DNA of 64,000 bases from Psychromarinibacter halotolerans (GTDB lineage Bacteria > Pseudomonadota > Alphaproteobacteria > Rhodobacterales > Rhodobacteraceae). Under the pieces are notes generated by a model, which was given only the letters and a program-made list of their open reading frames with translations, ran no database searches and was not told where the DNA came from. Positions 17,152 to 25,708 of this stretch are shown one piece after another. Every line of letters starts with the position of its first letter. The first letter of the stretch is position 1. The translations under genes were made by a program, and so were the position numbers. The stretch covers positions 186,001-250,000 of the forward strand of contig NZ_JARGYD010000003.1 of the NCBI RefSeq assembly GCF_029168315.1, in the 5' to 3' direction.

Positions 17152-17171
17152 TATGACTCCCCTTCATCAAT
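17152..17171 (-). promoter_or_regulatory. LysR-type box ahead of the exported CMD gene
   Basis: Minus-strand attgatgaaggggagtcata, the same 8-7-5 layout, lying between the LysR stop (17178) and the CMD start (17068), 84 nt from the latter. Confidence 0.6.
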
Positions 17172-17177
17172 GCCCCG

Positions 17178-18107
17178 TCAGTCCTTGTGGCGAAGCGCGT
17201 CCAGCACGACCTGAAAGGCCGAGGACGGGCGCTGGCGGCTGGGATAGTACAGGTGGAACCCCGGAAACGCTGGCGAGTAATCCTCGAGACAGGTGCGCAA
17301 CCGCCCCGCCGCGATCTCGGGCGCGGCCAGCCGGTCGGGAACAAGCGCCAGCCCGTGCCCGTCCACTGCCGCCCGCATCACGGGATGGATGGTGTTGAAG
17401 CACGCCTGCCCCTGCACCTTCACGTTGATCTCGTTGCCATCCTGATCCTCGAACTCCCACGCGTACAGCGCGCCGTGCGTCGACAGACGAAGGTTGATGC
17501 AGCGATGGTCGGTCAGGTCCTGCGGCGCCTGCGGAACGCCCGCGACGTCGAAATAGTCGGGCGCGCCAACGCAGATCATCCGTTCGTCCGGCCCGATCCG
17601 CATCGAGATCATGCCGTCGCTGACCTGATCGCCGTACCGCACCCCGGCATCGCATTGCGACGACGCAAGGTCTGTATAGCCATAGTCCATCACCAGTTCG
17701 ATATTCACGCTGGGATACTGCTTCAGCACCGGCGACAGCTTGGGCCACAGGATCGTCTCGATCGCGTATTCCACCCCGACGATCCGCACCGTGCCCGTGG
17801 GCTGGTCCTGCGAATCGTTCAGCGCCTGAAGCCGCGCCTCGATCTTTTCGAAGCAGGGATTCAGCGTGGCCAGCAGGTCCTCGCCTTCCAGCGTCGGCGC
17901 GACTGACCGCGTCGTGCGGGTCAGCAGCCGCAGGCCAAGGCGCTTTTCCAGCCCCTTGATCGTATGGCTCAGGGCCGATTGCGACACGTTCAGCCGTGCG
18001 GCGGCCTTGGTGAAGCTGCGCTCTTCCGCGACGGCGGCCAGCGCGATGAGGTCGTTGATATTCTCGCGAAGCATAAGGGAGGCCTGCGTCTGTCTTTCCA
18101 GTATCAT
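17178..18107 (-). CDS. LysR-family transcriptional regulator, probable regulator of the 11.5-24.2 kb cluster
   Basis: 309 residues: a winged helix-turn-helix at about 18-75 (SFTKAAARLNVSQSALSHTIKGLE) and a periplasmic-binding-protein-like effector domain at about 100-300. The first ATG, preceded by GGGGAGACC, was chosen; another lies 33 nt inside. LysR proteins bind T-N11-A boxes within dyads and need a small-molecule coinducer. This is the only regulator in a cluster whose seven units carry the same T-N11-A dyad, so it is their likely activator. It lies 55 nt after the sugar-dehydrogenase gene on the same strand. Confidence 0.92.
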   Translation of the reverse strand: MILERQTQASLMLRENINDLIALAAVAEERSFTKAAARLNVSQSALSHTIKGLEKRLGLRLLTRTTRSVAPTLEGEDLLATLNPCFEKIEARLQALNDSQDQPTGTVRIVGVEYAIETILWPKLSPVLKQYPSVNIELVMDYGYTDLASSQCDAGVRYGDQVSDGMISMRIGPDERMICVGAPDYFDVAGVPQAPQDLTDHRCINLRLSTHGALYAWEFEDQDGNEINVKVQGQACFNTIHPVMRAAVDGHGLALVPDRLAAPEIAAGRLRTCLEDYSPAFPGFHLYYPSRQRPSSAFQVVLDALRHKD

Positions 18108-18162
18108 GGGCGGTCTCCCCTACGATATATGCGTGACGCTCATGACGTCCACGATTGTACGA

Positions 18163-19188
18163 TCACGGTTTCAGGCGCAGAAGGCGGTCGCTGGACGGCC
18201 CATCCCGGCGCGGCGACCGGTTGGTCGTGATCGCCCAAACCGTTCCATCGACGACCAGCACGTCGCGAATACGTTCGCCTGCATCAAACGCGGTCGAGAC
18301 ATCGCCATCCGGCGTCACCGCCAGCACCGCACCGGACCGCATCGCGGCCAGCAAAAGCGTGTCACCGTCCCATGCCAGCCCGGACGGCGCCCAAGTGCTG
18401 CGGCCTGAATGCGCCAGCGGGGACGTCATGCCGTCGCCCGTCTCGTCACCTTGCACCAGTGGCCAGCCATAGTTGCCGCCCGCGACGATGCGGTTCACCT
18501 CGTCATTGCCGGACTGCCCGTGCTCGGCAGCAAACAGCTGGCCGTCGTCGTCCCACGCCAGCCCTTGCGGATTGCGGTGGCCCAGCGAGTAGACCGGCGA
18601 GTCCGGGAACGGGTTGTCAGCCGGAATGGCACCGTCCGGCGTCAGACGCAGGATCTTGCCCGCAATGCTGTTCAGGTCCTGCGGCAGCGCGCGGTTCTCG
18701 GTCCAGCCGGTTGTGACATACAGCATCCCGTCGGGGCCAAACGCCACCCGACCGCCGTTGTACAGCGGGTGGCCCGGAATGCCGTCCAGCAGCACCCGCG
18801 TCTCGCGCCAGCGGTCGCCGTCCAGCACCGCCTCGATCACGCGGTTGCTGCGCGCGTCGGGTGTGCCGGTGTGGTGGTACAGAACGACCCGGCCCGTGGT
18901 GGCGAAGTCCGGCGTCAGCGCAAGCCCCATCAGCCCGCCGCCCCGGTCGTTCAGGATCGGCGCGCTGGTCTCGACCGGCAGGCGACGGAAGTCACCGGAT
19001 TCGAAAATTCCAAGCGTCCCGGCTTTTTCCGTGACGTACAGCGTGCCGGACGCGGCCTCGACGTCCCAAGGATAGTCGAGCCCGTCCAGCACGGTCTCCT
19101 GCGCCGCCACCGGGGCGGGCAGGAGAAGCGCGGCCAAAGCTAGGCCGCGCAGTCGGGAAACCCGATCAGTCACCGTTGTACTCTTCAT
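18163..19188 (-). CDS. Secreted PQQ-type soluble sugar dehydrogenase (glucose/sorbosone dehydrogenase family)
   Basis: 341 residues with a signal peptide (hydrophobic LALAALLLPAPVAA) and a six-bladed beta-propeller of the soluble glucose dehydrogenase/Yliy type (PF07995). Visible blades include GLMGLALTPDF, YNGGRVAFGPDGMLYVTTGW, SLGHRNPQGLAWDDDG and EHGQSGNDEVN, the last typical of calcium/PQQ-site loops. It probably oxidises an aldose or other alcohol in the periplasm. The start overlaps the upstream cupin by 23 nt; a GTG at 19173 after GAAGAG is an alternative. Confidence 0.9.
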   Translation of the reverse strand: MKSTTVTDRVSRLRGLALAALLLPAPVAAQETVLDGLDYPWDVEAASGTLYVTEKAGTLGIFESGDFRRLPVETSAPILNDRGGGLMGLALTPDFATTGRVVLYHHTGTPDARSNRVIEAVLDGDRWRETRVLLDGIPGHPLYNGGRVAFGPDGMLYVTTGWTENRALPQDLNSIAGKILRLTPDGAIPADNPFPDSPVYSLGHRNPQGLAWDDDGQLFAAEHGQSGNDEVNRIVAGGNYGWPLVQGDETGDGMTSPLAHSGRSTWAPSGLAWDGDTLLLAAMRSGAVLAVTPDGDVSTAFDAGERIRDVLVVDGTVWAITTNRSPRRDGPSSDRLLRLKP

Positions 19189-19624
19189 CGGTGACCAACT
19201 CGCCCCATGTCACGGCGCTTCCGTCCTCGGCCGCCTGAATGGCGTAGTGCGTCACCGACGTGCTGTCGGTCGCGCCGTGCCAATGGTTCACGTCGGCGGG
19301 CGCGAAAACGACGTCGCCGGTGCGCATGATCTGCTTCGGCTGGCCTTCTTCCTGATACCAGCCGGTGCCAGCGGTCACGACGAGATACTGGCCAATCGGA
19401 TGCGTATGCCAAGCAGAGCGCGCGCCGGGCATGAAGGTCACTTCACCGGCGCTGACGTCGTTCATGTTCCCGCCGAAAACCGGCGCGACGAACACGGTGC
19501 CGGTGAAGGTTTCGGCGGAACCGATCTGGCCGCCGCGTTCAAGGCCGGTCGTGTGTTCCATCTGCTGCGCGGATGCACCGGTGGCGGCAATGGTCAAGGC
19601 GAGTGCGGTAAGCGTACGTTTCAT
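19166..19624 (-). CDS. Secreted cupin-domain protein
   Basis: 152 residues with a cleavable signal peptide ending ASAQQ, then one cupin barrel: WHTHPIGQYLVVTAGTGW (motif 1) and FAPADVNHWHGA (motif 2). Metal ligands look intact. It is a paralogue of the cytoplasmic cupin at 13624, with the same short length and ending. AAGGAGACG precedes the ATG. It is the first gene of a unit with the secreted sugar dehydrogenase and probably LysR, with a LysR-type box 121 nt upstream. Confidence 0.88.
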   Translation of the reverse strand: MKRTLTALALTIAATGASAQQMEHTTGLERGGQIGSAETFTGTVFVAPVFGGNMNDVSAGEVTFMPGARSAWHTHPIGQYLVVTAGTGWYQEEGQPKQIMRTGDVVFAPADVNHWHGATDSTSVTHYAIQAAEDGSAVTWGELVTDEEYNGD

Positions 19625-19744
19625 GTCGGGTCGTCTCCTTTTGATGAGGCGGCCTGAGGGCCTGCGCCGGGGAACATCCCCGACCTGCGAGACAGACCTA
19701 TGGCGAAGGCGACGTGTTATAATGGCCGGAAAGCGGATGGCACC

Positions 19745-19764
19745 GATGAGGGCGACTCATCAAT
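19745..19764 (-). promoter_or_regulatory. LysR-type box ahead of the secreted cupin
   Basis: Minus-strand attgatgagtcgccctcatc. With the plus-strand site at 19796 it forms a pair of oppositely oriented boxes 31 bp apart in the 285-nt divergent region 19625-19909, one per transcription direction. Confidence 0.65.
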
Positions 19765-19795
19765 GTTGCCGGTTGATGCGGCGTTGACTGGCCGG

Positions 19796-19815
19796 ATTGA
19801 TGAAGCCGCCTCATG
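19796..19815 (+). promoter_or_regulatory. LysR-type box ahead of the cyclophilin-like gene
   Basis: Plus-strand attgatgaagccgcctcatg, 94 nt before the ATG of the cyclophilin-like gene. It is nearly the same as the site at 21459. Confidence 0.65.
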
Positions 19816-19909
19816 GGAGACAGTTCATATGCGGGGATAGTCGGCGCGGCTGGGCCGGTTAAATGCTGTCTTGACCGCAATGCAGAGACGCCGTGACACG
19901 GGCGGCGAC

Positions 19910-20356
19910 ATGAACCGCCCCGCAGCCGCGCTTACGGCTCTTTGTCTCACCCTGGCACCGGCGGCGCAGGCCGCCCAAGACCAGACCATGAACGAGGATG
20001 GCAAGATGAAGATTGACGTCATTGTCGAAACCGAAACGCTCAGCGCCACGCTCGACGACAGCGCGCCGGCCCGCGACTTTGCCGCGATGCTGCCGCTGGA
20101 GTTGTCGCTGTCCGACTTCCACGGGATCGAGAAAGTGGCCGACCTTGGCCGCCAGCTCGACAATTCCGGTATGCCGAAGGCTTACGAGCCAAAGGCGGGT
20201 GACATCACCCAGTACCGCCCATGGAGCAATCTCGCGATCTTCCTCAAGCCGTTCCAGTCCTCTGCCGGGTTGATCCGGCTGGGACAGTTCGACGGTCCCG
20301 TCGACGCGCTTGACCGCGCCAGCGACGTGCCGGTCCGCATCCAGCTGGCCGACTAG
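19910..20356 (+). CDS. Exported cyclophilin-like-fold protein
   Basis: 148 residues with a signal peptide (ALTALCLTLAPAAQAA), then a small beta-barrel domain typical of cyclophilin-like DUF proteins: an N-terminal strand with VIVETETLSATLDDSAPARDF, a central YRPWSNLAIF and a closing LIRLGQFDG. The family keeps the barrel but not the known prolyl-isomerase residues, so enzymatic activity is doubtful. It sits 87 nt before a hydrolase gene and shares LysR-type control with the cluster. The start is the ATG directly before the signal peptide. Confidence 0.78.
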   Translation: MNRPAAALTALCLTLAPAAQAAQDQTMNEDGKMKIDVIVETETLSATLDDSAPARDFAAMLPLELSLSDFHGIEKVADLGRQLDNSGMPKAYEPKAGDITQYRPWSNLAIFLKPFQSSAGLIRLGQFDGPVDALDRASDVPVRIQLAD

Positions 20357-20443
20357 CCCCAACACGGCGCCATCGCGCGACCGATCCTGCTGCCTGCGTG
20401 CGGCGGGCTGGCCGCCTTGTGCGCCTGAAAACAGGAAAGACCC

Positions 20444-21394
20444 ATGACCACCAACAACTATATCTTCGACCTTTCCGACAACGTGACCCGCACGCCGGTC
20501 ACCTTCGACACCCGCTATGGCATCGGCATCTCGGCGGATCTGTATCGCCCCGCCGATTTCGACGAGACCGCCAGCTATCCCGCGCTGATCGTCGGCGCGC
20601 CCTATGGCGGCGTGAAGGAACAAGGCCCCGGCATCTACGCCAACGAACTGGCCCAGAAGGGCTATGTCGTTCTGACCTTCGACCCGGCCTACAACGGTGC
20701 GTCGGAAGGCTATCCGCATCACCTGTCGTCGCCCGACCAGATGGTCGAGGATTTCATGGCCGGGGTCGACTTTCTTGGCACCCGCCCCTTCGTCGACCGT
20801 GAGAAGATCGGCGCCATCGGCATCTGCGGTTCGGGCGGCTTCGCCCTGTCCGCCGCGAAGGTCGACCCGCGCATCAAGGCCGTCGCCACGGTGTCGATGT
20901 ACGACATCAGCCGGATGCAAAAGATGGGCTTCGGCGACAGCATGACCGATAGCGACCGCAAGGATCTGCTGAAGACGCTGGCCGAGCAACGCTGGGCCGA
21001 CTTCGAAACGGAAGAGCCGGCACTGACGGGTCGCGGTGCGCCGCTGGACTGGAACGCGGACGAAAACCCTGTGGGCGCCGAGTTTGGTGAATTCTACTCG
21101 CGCCCCCGTGGCTATCACCCGCGTTCGATCACGCAGTTCACCATGACCAGCACCGCGTCGTGGATGAACTTCGCGCTGCTGAACGACCTCGACTGGCTGG
21201 ACGGCCGCCCGACCCTTCTGGTGATGGGTGACGACGCGCATTCGCGCTATTTCTCGGAAGACGTGTTCAAGGAACTGCCCGAGCCCAAGGAACTGTACAT
21301 CGTAGAGAACGCGAACCACGTCGATCTGTACGACAAGATGGACAAGATCCCCTTTGCCAAGCTCGAGGACTTCTTCGGCAAGGCTTTGAAGTAA
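20444..21394 (+). CDS. Alpha/beta-hydrolase, dienelactone-hydrolase/Xaa-Pro-peptidase-like
   Basis: 316 residues. The nucleophile elbow is in GAIGICGSGGFAL near residue 127, with Ser in C-G-S-G-G instead of the common G-x-S-x-G, as in many cytoplasmic members of this group. The oxyanion region LIVGAPYGGVKEQ, the Asp in LLVMGDDAHSRYF and the His in ENANHVDLYD complete a plausible triad. AGGAAAGA precedes the ATG. It follows the exported cyclophilin-like gene and ends at a clear terminator. Ester, lactone or peptide substrate unknown. Confidence 0.87.
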   Translation: MTTNNYIFDLSDNVTRTPVTFDTRYGIGISADLYRPADFDETASYPALIVGAPYGGVKEQGPGIYANELAQKGYVVLTFDPAYNGASEGYPHHLSSPDQMVEDFMAGVDFLGTRPFVDREKIGAIGICGSGGFALSAAKVDPRIKAVATVSMYDISRMQKMGFGDSMTDSDRKDLLKTLAEQRWADFETEEPALTGRGAPLDWNADENPVGAEFGEFYSRPRGYHPRSITQFTMTSTASWMNFALLNDLDWLDGRPTLLVMGDDAHSRYFSEDVFKELPEPKELYIVENANHVDLYDKMDKIPFAKLEDFFGKALK

Positions 21395-21403
21395 CAATAT
21401 CGG

Positions 21404-21433
21404 GAGGGGGCCGCGTGACCGGCCCCCTCTTTT
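21404..21433 (+). terminator. Intrinsic terminator after the hydrolase gene
   Basis: GAGGGGGCCG (21404-21413) pairs with CGGCCCCCTC (21420-21429), followed by TTTT. It separates the cyclophilin-like/hydrolase unit from the molybdenum hydroxylase operon. Confidence 0.88.
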
Positions 21434-21458
21434 CCCGGCCCGCCAAGGCCGGGGCCGC

Positions 21459-21478
21459 ATTGATGAGCCAGCCTCATG
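21459..21478 (+). promoter_or_regulatory. LysR-type box ahead of the molybdenum hydroxylase operon
   Basis: Plus-strand attgatgagccagcctcatg, 117 nt before the small-subunit ATG. It is almost identical to the site at 19796. Confidence 0.65.
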
Positions 21479-21595
21479 CTTACTATGGGTTCCCGCCGCA
21501 TAGTCTGGCCCCCGGCCGGTCGCTTACCTAGTGGCAGAAGCCACACTGCCGCGCGCACGCCGCTGGGCTGCCGCAGCGATCAAGGAGCCACCGAA

Positions 21596-22042
21596 ATGCA
21601 GCTGACCGTCAATGGAACCACACGCGACGTGGACGTCGAGCCCGACACCCCGCTTCTGTGGGTGATCCGCGAGGAACTGGGCCTGACCGGCACCAAGTAC
21701 GGCTGCGGCATCGCGGCCTGCGGCGCCTGCACCGTGCTGGTCGACGGCTACGCCACCCGGTCCTGCGTGACCCCCGCCGATAGCGTCGAAGGCGCCGAGA
21801 TCCGCACCATCGAAACCGTCGAGGAAACCGAAACGGGCCGCAAAGTGGTCGAGGCTTGGGTGGACCATCAGGTCCCGCAGTGCGGCTATTGCCAGTCCGG
21901 TCAGGTGCTTGCCGCCACCGCTCTGCTGACCGAAACGCCGAACCCCACCGACGCCGATATCGAGGGCGCGATGTCGAACCTGTGCCGGTGCGGCACCTAC
22001 AACAAGATCCGCGCCGCCGTCCGCAGCGCGTCGGAGGCCTGA
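21596..22042 (+). CDS. [2Fe-2S] small subunit of a xanthine-oxidase-family molybdenum hydroxylase
   Basis: 148 residues holding both iron-sulfur sites: the plant-ferredoxin-type cluster in YGCGIAACGACTVLVDG with a further Cys in RSCVTP, and the four-helix domain cluster in QCGYCQSGQ and LCRCGTYNKI. It passes electrons from the molybdenum centre to an external acceptor. The ATG follows AAGGAG. The large subunit begins 5 nt after the stop. No FAD subunit is adjacent, as in isoquinoline 1-oxidoreductase-type enzymes that use cytochrome or quinone acceptors. Confidence 0.95.
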   Translation: MQLTVNGTTRDVDVEPDTPLLWVIREELGLTGTKYGCGIAACGACTVLVDGYATRSCVTPADSVEGAEIRTIETVEETETGRKVVEAWVDHQVPQCGYCQSGQVLAATALLTETPNPTDADIEGAMSNLCRCGTYNKIRAAVRSASEA

Positions 22043-22046
22043 CCCC

Positions 22047-24203
22047 ATGGGCCTGATGCAGAAACTGACCTCCCGCCCCATGAACGTCTCGCGCCGCGGC
22101 TTTCTTGCCGGATCCGGCGCTTTGGTGCTGTCGACCGCCCTGCCCGCCCGCATGGTCCGGGCGCAGGGTGCCGAAGCCCCTGCCGTGCAAACCCTGCTTG
22201 AACTGCGGCCCGACGGAACCGCGCTGCTGCGCAGCCCTTTCGTCGAAGGCGGTCAGGGCATTTTCACCGCGATGGCACAGATCGTGGGCGAGGAACTGGA
22301 CCTTGCGCCCGAGCAGTTCACCGTCGAAGTCGCCGCCCCCGGCGCGGGTGCCGCGCTGACTGGCGGCAGCGCCTCGACCCGGTCCGGCTATGAACCGATG
22401 CGCCAGCTTGGCGCTGCCGCTCGCGCCATGCTGATGGAAGCGGCCGCCCAACAATGGGACGTCGACGTCGCAGAACTGACGACCGAACCCGGCGCGGTGC
22501 TGCACGATGCCACCGGCCGCCGCGCGCCCTACGGCGACCTTGCCGCCGCCGCGATGGACCTGCCGGTGCCGACCGACATGACCCTGCGCGATCCGTCCGA
22601 GTTCCGGTGGATCAAGACCTCGGTGCCCCGTATCGACGTGCGCGCCAAGTCGACCGGCGCCGCGAAATACGCCATCGACCAAGAGGTCGAGAACATGCTG
22701 CTGGCCGCCGTTCAGCACGCGCCGCGCCTTGGCCTGACGCCGGCCTCTGTCACCAACCAGTCCGACATCGAAGCGATGCGCGGGGTGCATTCGGTGCACC
22801 TGCTGGACGGGGCCGTCGCCGTGGTGGCCGACAAGTTCTGGCAGGCCCGCCGCGCCGTCGAAGCCGCCGAGGTAGAATGGACCGAAGGCACCGCCGAATG
22901 GCCGATGCCGGCCGATTTCTCGTCGTCCGCATTCCGCGATACGCTGGCAGACGCCGCGGGCGACGCGGTCGAGATCGAGGCGACAGGCGACGCCGCCGCC
23001 GCGCTGGCCGAGGCTGGGACCGTGGTCGAAGCCGTCTACGACGCGCCCTTCGTGGTGCACGGCCAGCTTGAGCCGCCCTCGACCATCGCGCGGTTCAACG
23101 ACGATGGTTCGCTTGAATTGTGGATGCCGAACCAGTCGCCCGGCCAGTTTCAGGCCGCTGCGGCGGAAGCCGCCGGGCTCGAGCCGGCTCAGGTGCGCAT
23201 CCACAGCCAGTCGCTGGGCGGGTTCTTCGGGCGTCACTTCCTGTACCGCACCGCGAACCCCTTCCCGCAGGCCATCGCGCTGGCACAGGCCACGGGCCGG
23301 CCGGTGAAATTGATCTGGACCCGCGAGGAAGACTTCCTTCGCGATGCTCCGCGTCCGCTGGGCGTTGCCCGTTTCCGCGCCGCGATGGGCCCCGAAGGCC
23401 CTGTCGCGCTGGAGGCCACGGTGATCGGCGAAGGCCCGACGCAACGCTGGTACGGCGCGCCTCCGGGCAACGATGCCTCGGCCAGCGAAGGGATCTCGGG
23501 CAAGAGCTATGCGATCGAGAACACGCTGGTCCAGCAGGTGCCGCTGCCCAACCCGGCGGTGATCGGCTATTGGCGGGCCGTCGGCCATTCGATGCATGAT
23601 TTCATGTACGAAGGCTTCCTTGACGAGCTCGCGGCCGCCGGGGGTCTGGACCCCTATGAGATGCGCCTGTCAATGCTGTCCGGCAACGACCGCCTGCACA
23701 CCCTGCTGACCCGCGTCGGCGCGTTGTCGGGCGGCTGGCAACCCGGCACGTACGAGGTCGACGGCACCACCCGCGCGCGGGGCGTGGCGATGGCGTCGCC
23801 CTTCGGGTCCGAGGCCGCGGCCATCGCCGAAGTCTCGATCGACGGCGGCGAAGTGCGCGTGCATCAGGTCTGGGTCGCACTGGACCCCGGCCAGATCGTG
23901 AACCCGGCGGTGGTCGAGGCACAGGTACAGTCCGCCGTTGCGCTGGGCGTGTCGCAAACGCTGGTGGAAGAGCTGGTCTACGAAGACGGCGAGCCCACTG
24001 CGCGGAACTTCGACATGTATCCGATCCTGCGGCCCGACCAGATGCCCGAGGTTCACGTCGATATCGTTGAAAGCGGTGCCGCCATGGGTGGCGTTGGCGA
24101 ACCCGGCCTGCCCGCCGTGGGCCCTGCCATCGTCAACGCCGTCGCGGTGCTGACCGGGCAGCGGGTGCGCAGCCTGCCGCTGTCGAAGCACAACTTCGGT
24201 TAA
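22047..24203 (+). CDS. Molybdopterin-binding large subunit, isoquinoline-1-oxidoreductase/aldehyde-dehydrogenase type
   Basis: 718 residues with a twin-arginine signal (NVSRRGFLAGSGALVLS), so the folded enzyme is exported. Family features include GGQGIFTAMAQIVGEELD, SLGGFFGRHF, YWRAVGHSMHDF and, near the C-terminus, GVGEPGLPAVGPAIVNAV with the catalytic base Glu. The product oxidises an aldehyde or N-heterocycle in the periplasm using Mo-pterin cytosine dinucleotide. It pairs with the small subunit at 21596 and lies under the cluster's LysR-type box. It ends before a bidirectional hairpin. Confidence 0.93.
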   Translation: MGLMQKLTSRPMNVSRRGFLAGSGALVLSTALPARMVRAQGAEAPAVQTLLELRPDGTALLRSPFVEGGQGIFTAMAQIVGEELDLAPEQFTVEVAAPGAGAALTGGSASTRSGYEPMRQLGAAARAMLMEAAAQQWDVDVAELTTEPGAVLHDATGRRAPYGDLAAAAMDLPVPTDMTLRDPSEFRWIKTSVPRIDVRAKSTGAAKYAIDQEVENMLLAAVQHAPRLGLTPASVTNQSDIEAMRGVHSVHLLDGAVAVVADKFWQARRAVEAAEVEWTEGTAEWPMPADFSSSAFRDTLADAAGDAVEIEATGDAAAALAEAGTVVEAVYDAPFVVHGQLEPPSTIARFNDDGSLELWMPNQSPGQFQAAAAEAAGLEPAQVRIHSQSLGGFFGRHFLYRTANPFPQAIALAQATGRPVKLIWTREEDFLRDAPRPLGVARFRAAMGPEGPVALEATVIGEGPTQRWYGAPPGNDASASEGISGKSYAIENTLVQQVPLPNPAVIGYWRAVGHSMHDFMYEGFLDELAAAGGLDPYEMRLSMLSGNDRLHTLLTRVGALSGGWQPGTYEVDGTTRARGVAMASPFGSEAAAIAEVSIDGGEVRVHQVWVALDPGQIVNPAVVEAQVQSAVALGVSQTLVEELVYEDGEPTARNFDMYPILRPDQMPEVHVDIVESGAAMGGVGEPGLPAVGPAIVNAVAVLTGQRVRSLPLSKHNFG

Positions 24204-24299
24204 GGCGCCTTCGGGCTTCGTTGCCAGAAGCATGGCCCGCGCGGGATGGGAACCAACCCGCGCCGCGCCGTAACGGGCCGAGCCCGTAGGTCGAAACAA

Positions 24300-24332
24300 A
24301 TGTCCGCCGCAGCCCAAGGCCGCGGCGGACAT
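24300..24332. terminator. Bidirectional terminator between molybdenum hydroxylase and sodB
   Basis: ATGTCCGCCGC (24300-24310) and GCGGCGGACAT (24322-24332) form an exact 11-bp stem. T-rich sequence follows on both strands (TTCCGTTT on plus, TTTGTTT on minus). It lies between convergent gene ends. Confidence 0.85.
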
Positions 24333-24348
24333 TTCCGTTTAATATGGC

Positions 24349-24951
24349 TCAGGCCAGGTTCGACTCGGCGAACTCGTAATTCGCCAGCTTGTCGAGGAAG
24401 TTGGTCACGTAGTCGGGGCGCCGGTTGCGGAAATCGACGTAGTAGCTGTGCTCCCACACATCCAGCCCCAGCAGCGCCGTGCCCTCGCCGGTGGCCAGCG
24501 GGTTTACACCGTTCGGCGTCTTGGTCACGGCCAGCTTGCCGTCGGCGCCTTGGATCAGCCAAGCCCAGCCCGACCCGAACTGGCCGGTGGCCGCCGCCTT
24601 GAACGCATCCTTGAACTGACCGACCGAGCCGAAATCTTCGACGATTTTCGATTCCAGCGTGCCGGGGATGTTGCCGCCGGTGGGCGACAGCGCGTTCCAG
24701 AAGTGGATGTGGTTCCAGTGCTGGCCCGCGTTGTTGAAGATCGGCGCACGCGAGTCGTCGCCATAGGTCAGGGCGATGATCTCTTCCAGCGACTTGCCGG
24801 CAAGGTCGGCGTTGGCGTCGACGAAGCCGTTCAGCGCGGTCACGTAGGTCTGGTGGTGTTTGTCGTGGTGCAGTTCCAGCGTCTCTTGGCTCATGCCGCG
24901 GGCGGCCAGCGCGCTGTGGTCATAGTTCAGGGCGGGAAGTTCGAAGGCCAT
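24349..24951 (-). CDS. sodB: Iron superoxide dismutase
   Basis: 200 residues, the standard length. Metal ligands are visible as His in LNYDHSAL, His in GQHWNHIHFWN, and the Asp/His pair in LDVWEHSYYVDFRN. QFGSGWAWL with its preceding Gln context suggests the Fe type, though Fe/Mn assignment from sequence is not certain. The ATG follows AAAGAGGAAAATC. It is divergent from a cysteine-motif transcription factor with a small palindrome between them, implying redox-linked control. Confidence 0.95.
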   Translation of the reverse strand: MAFELPALNYDHSALAARGMSQETLELHHDKHHQTYVTALNGFVDANADLAGKSLEEIIALTYGDDSRAPIFNNAGQHWNHIHFWNALSPTGGNIPGTLESKIVEDFGSVGQFKDAFKAAATGQFGSGWAWLIQGADGKLAVTKTPNGVNPLATGEGTALLGLDVWEHSYYVDFRNRRPDYVTNFLDKLANYEFAESNLA

Positions 24952-24980
24952 GATTTTCCTCTTTCTCTTCGAAGCCGACG

Positions 24981-24995
24981 CTTGCGTAACGCAAG
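24981..24995. promoter_or_regulatory. Palindrome between sodB and the cysteine-motif regulator
   Basis: CTTGCG-TAA-CGCAAG with exact 6-bp arms, 29 nt from the sodB start and 24 nt from the regulator start. It is a candidate operator for the divergent regulator; no copy elsewhere was noticed. Confidence 0.45.
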
Positions 24996-25018
24996 GCGAT
25001 CGGATAATTAAACAAGCC

Positions 25019-25708
25019 ATGGCTTTGAAAAATAAACCGAGCAATATGTCAAGCTCTGACTTGGAAAATTATGGCTGGTCGCCGCGTGCGCCCTCTGACC
25101 GCATGCTGTTGTCGCTGAAGATGCACGGCGCGCAGACGTCGGCCCAGGTGGGCGGAAAGCTGGGCATCACCGGCGAGGCCGCGCGCCAGCAGCTTGTCCG
25201 GCTGTCCGAAGACGGGCTTGTCGGCGAAGAAAAGCGGTCAGCCGGGCGCGGGCGTCCGTCGGTGTATTGGCACCTGACGGAAAAGGGGCAGGCCCGCTTT
25301 CCCGACACGCACGCGGCGCTGACCGTCGACATCCTGAAAAGCGTGCGGGACCTGCTGGGCCCCGAGGCGCTTGATCGGGTCATCGGCGCCCGCGAAAGCG
25401 CCACGCAGGCGCTGTATCAGGCGGCCATGTCGGACTGCACCAGCCTGAAGGACCGGGTCGAAAAGCTGGCCCAGCTTCGGTCCGAAGACGGTTACATGGC
25501 ATCCGCCGAAGAGGCCGATGACGGCTCTGTCTTCCTGATCGAGAACCACTGCCCGATCTGCGCCGCCGCAAGCCTGTGCCAAGGCTTCTGCCGCGCCGAG
25601 AAAGCCGTGTTCGAAAACGTGCTGGGTCCGGGCGCCCGCGTCGAGCGCGAGGAACACATCATCGCTGGCGGGCGCCGCTGCACCTATCGCATTTCGGAGG
25701 CCGGATAA
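25019..25708 (+). CDS. Helix-turn-helix regulator with C-terminal cysteine cluster (SufR-like, COG2345 type)
   Basis: 229 residues: an N-terminal winged helix (MLLSLKMHGAQTSAQVGGKL, then GRGRPSVYWHLTEKG) and a C-terminal half ending with the metal-site-like CPICAAASLCQGFC, four cysteines in C-x2-C-x5-C-x3-C spacing. In SufR-type repressors such cysteines hold an Fe-S cluster that senses iron or oxidative stress. It lies divergent from Fe-superoxide dismutase and overlaps a truncated haemoglobin gene by one base, so it probably controls an oxidative/nitrosative stress response. An alternative ATG is at 25046; neither has a clear ribosome site. Confidence 0.85.
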   Translation: MALKNKPSNMSSSDLENYGWSPRAPSDRMLLSLKMHGAQTSAQVGGKLGITGEAARQQLVRLSEDGLVGEEKRSAGRGRPSVYWHLTEKGQARFPDTHAALTVDILKSVRDLLGPEALDRVIGARESATQALYQAAMSDCTSLKDRVEKLAQLRSEDGYMASAEEADDGSVFLIENHCPICAAASLCQGFCRAEKAVFENVLGPGARVEREEHIIAGGRRCTYRISEAG

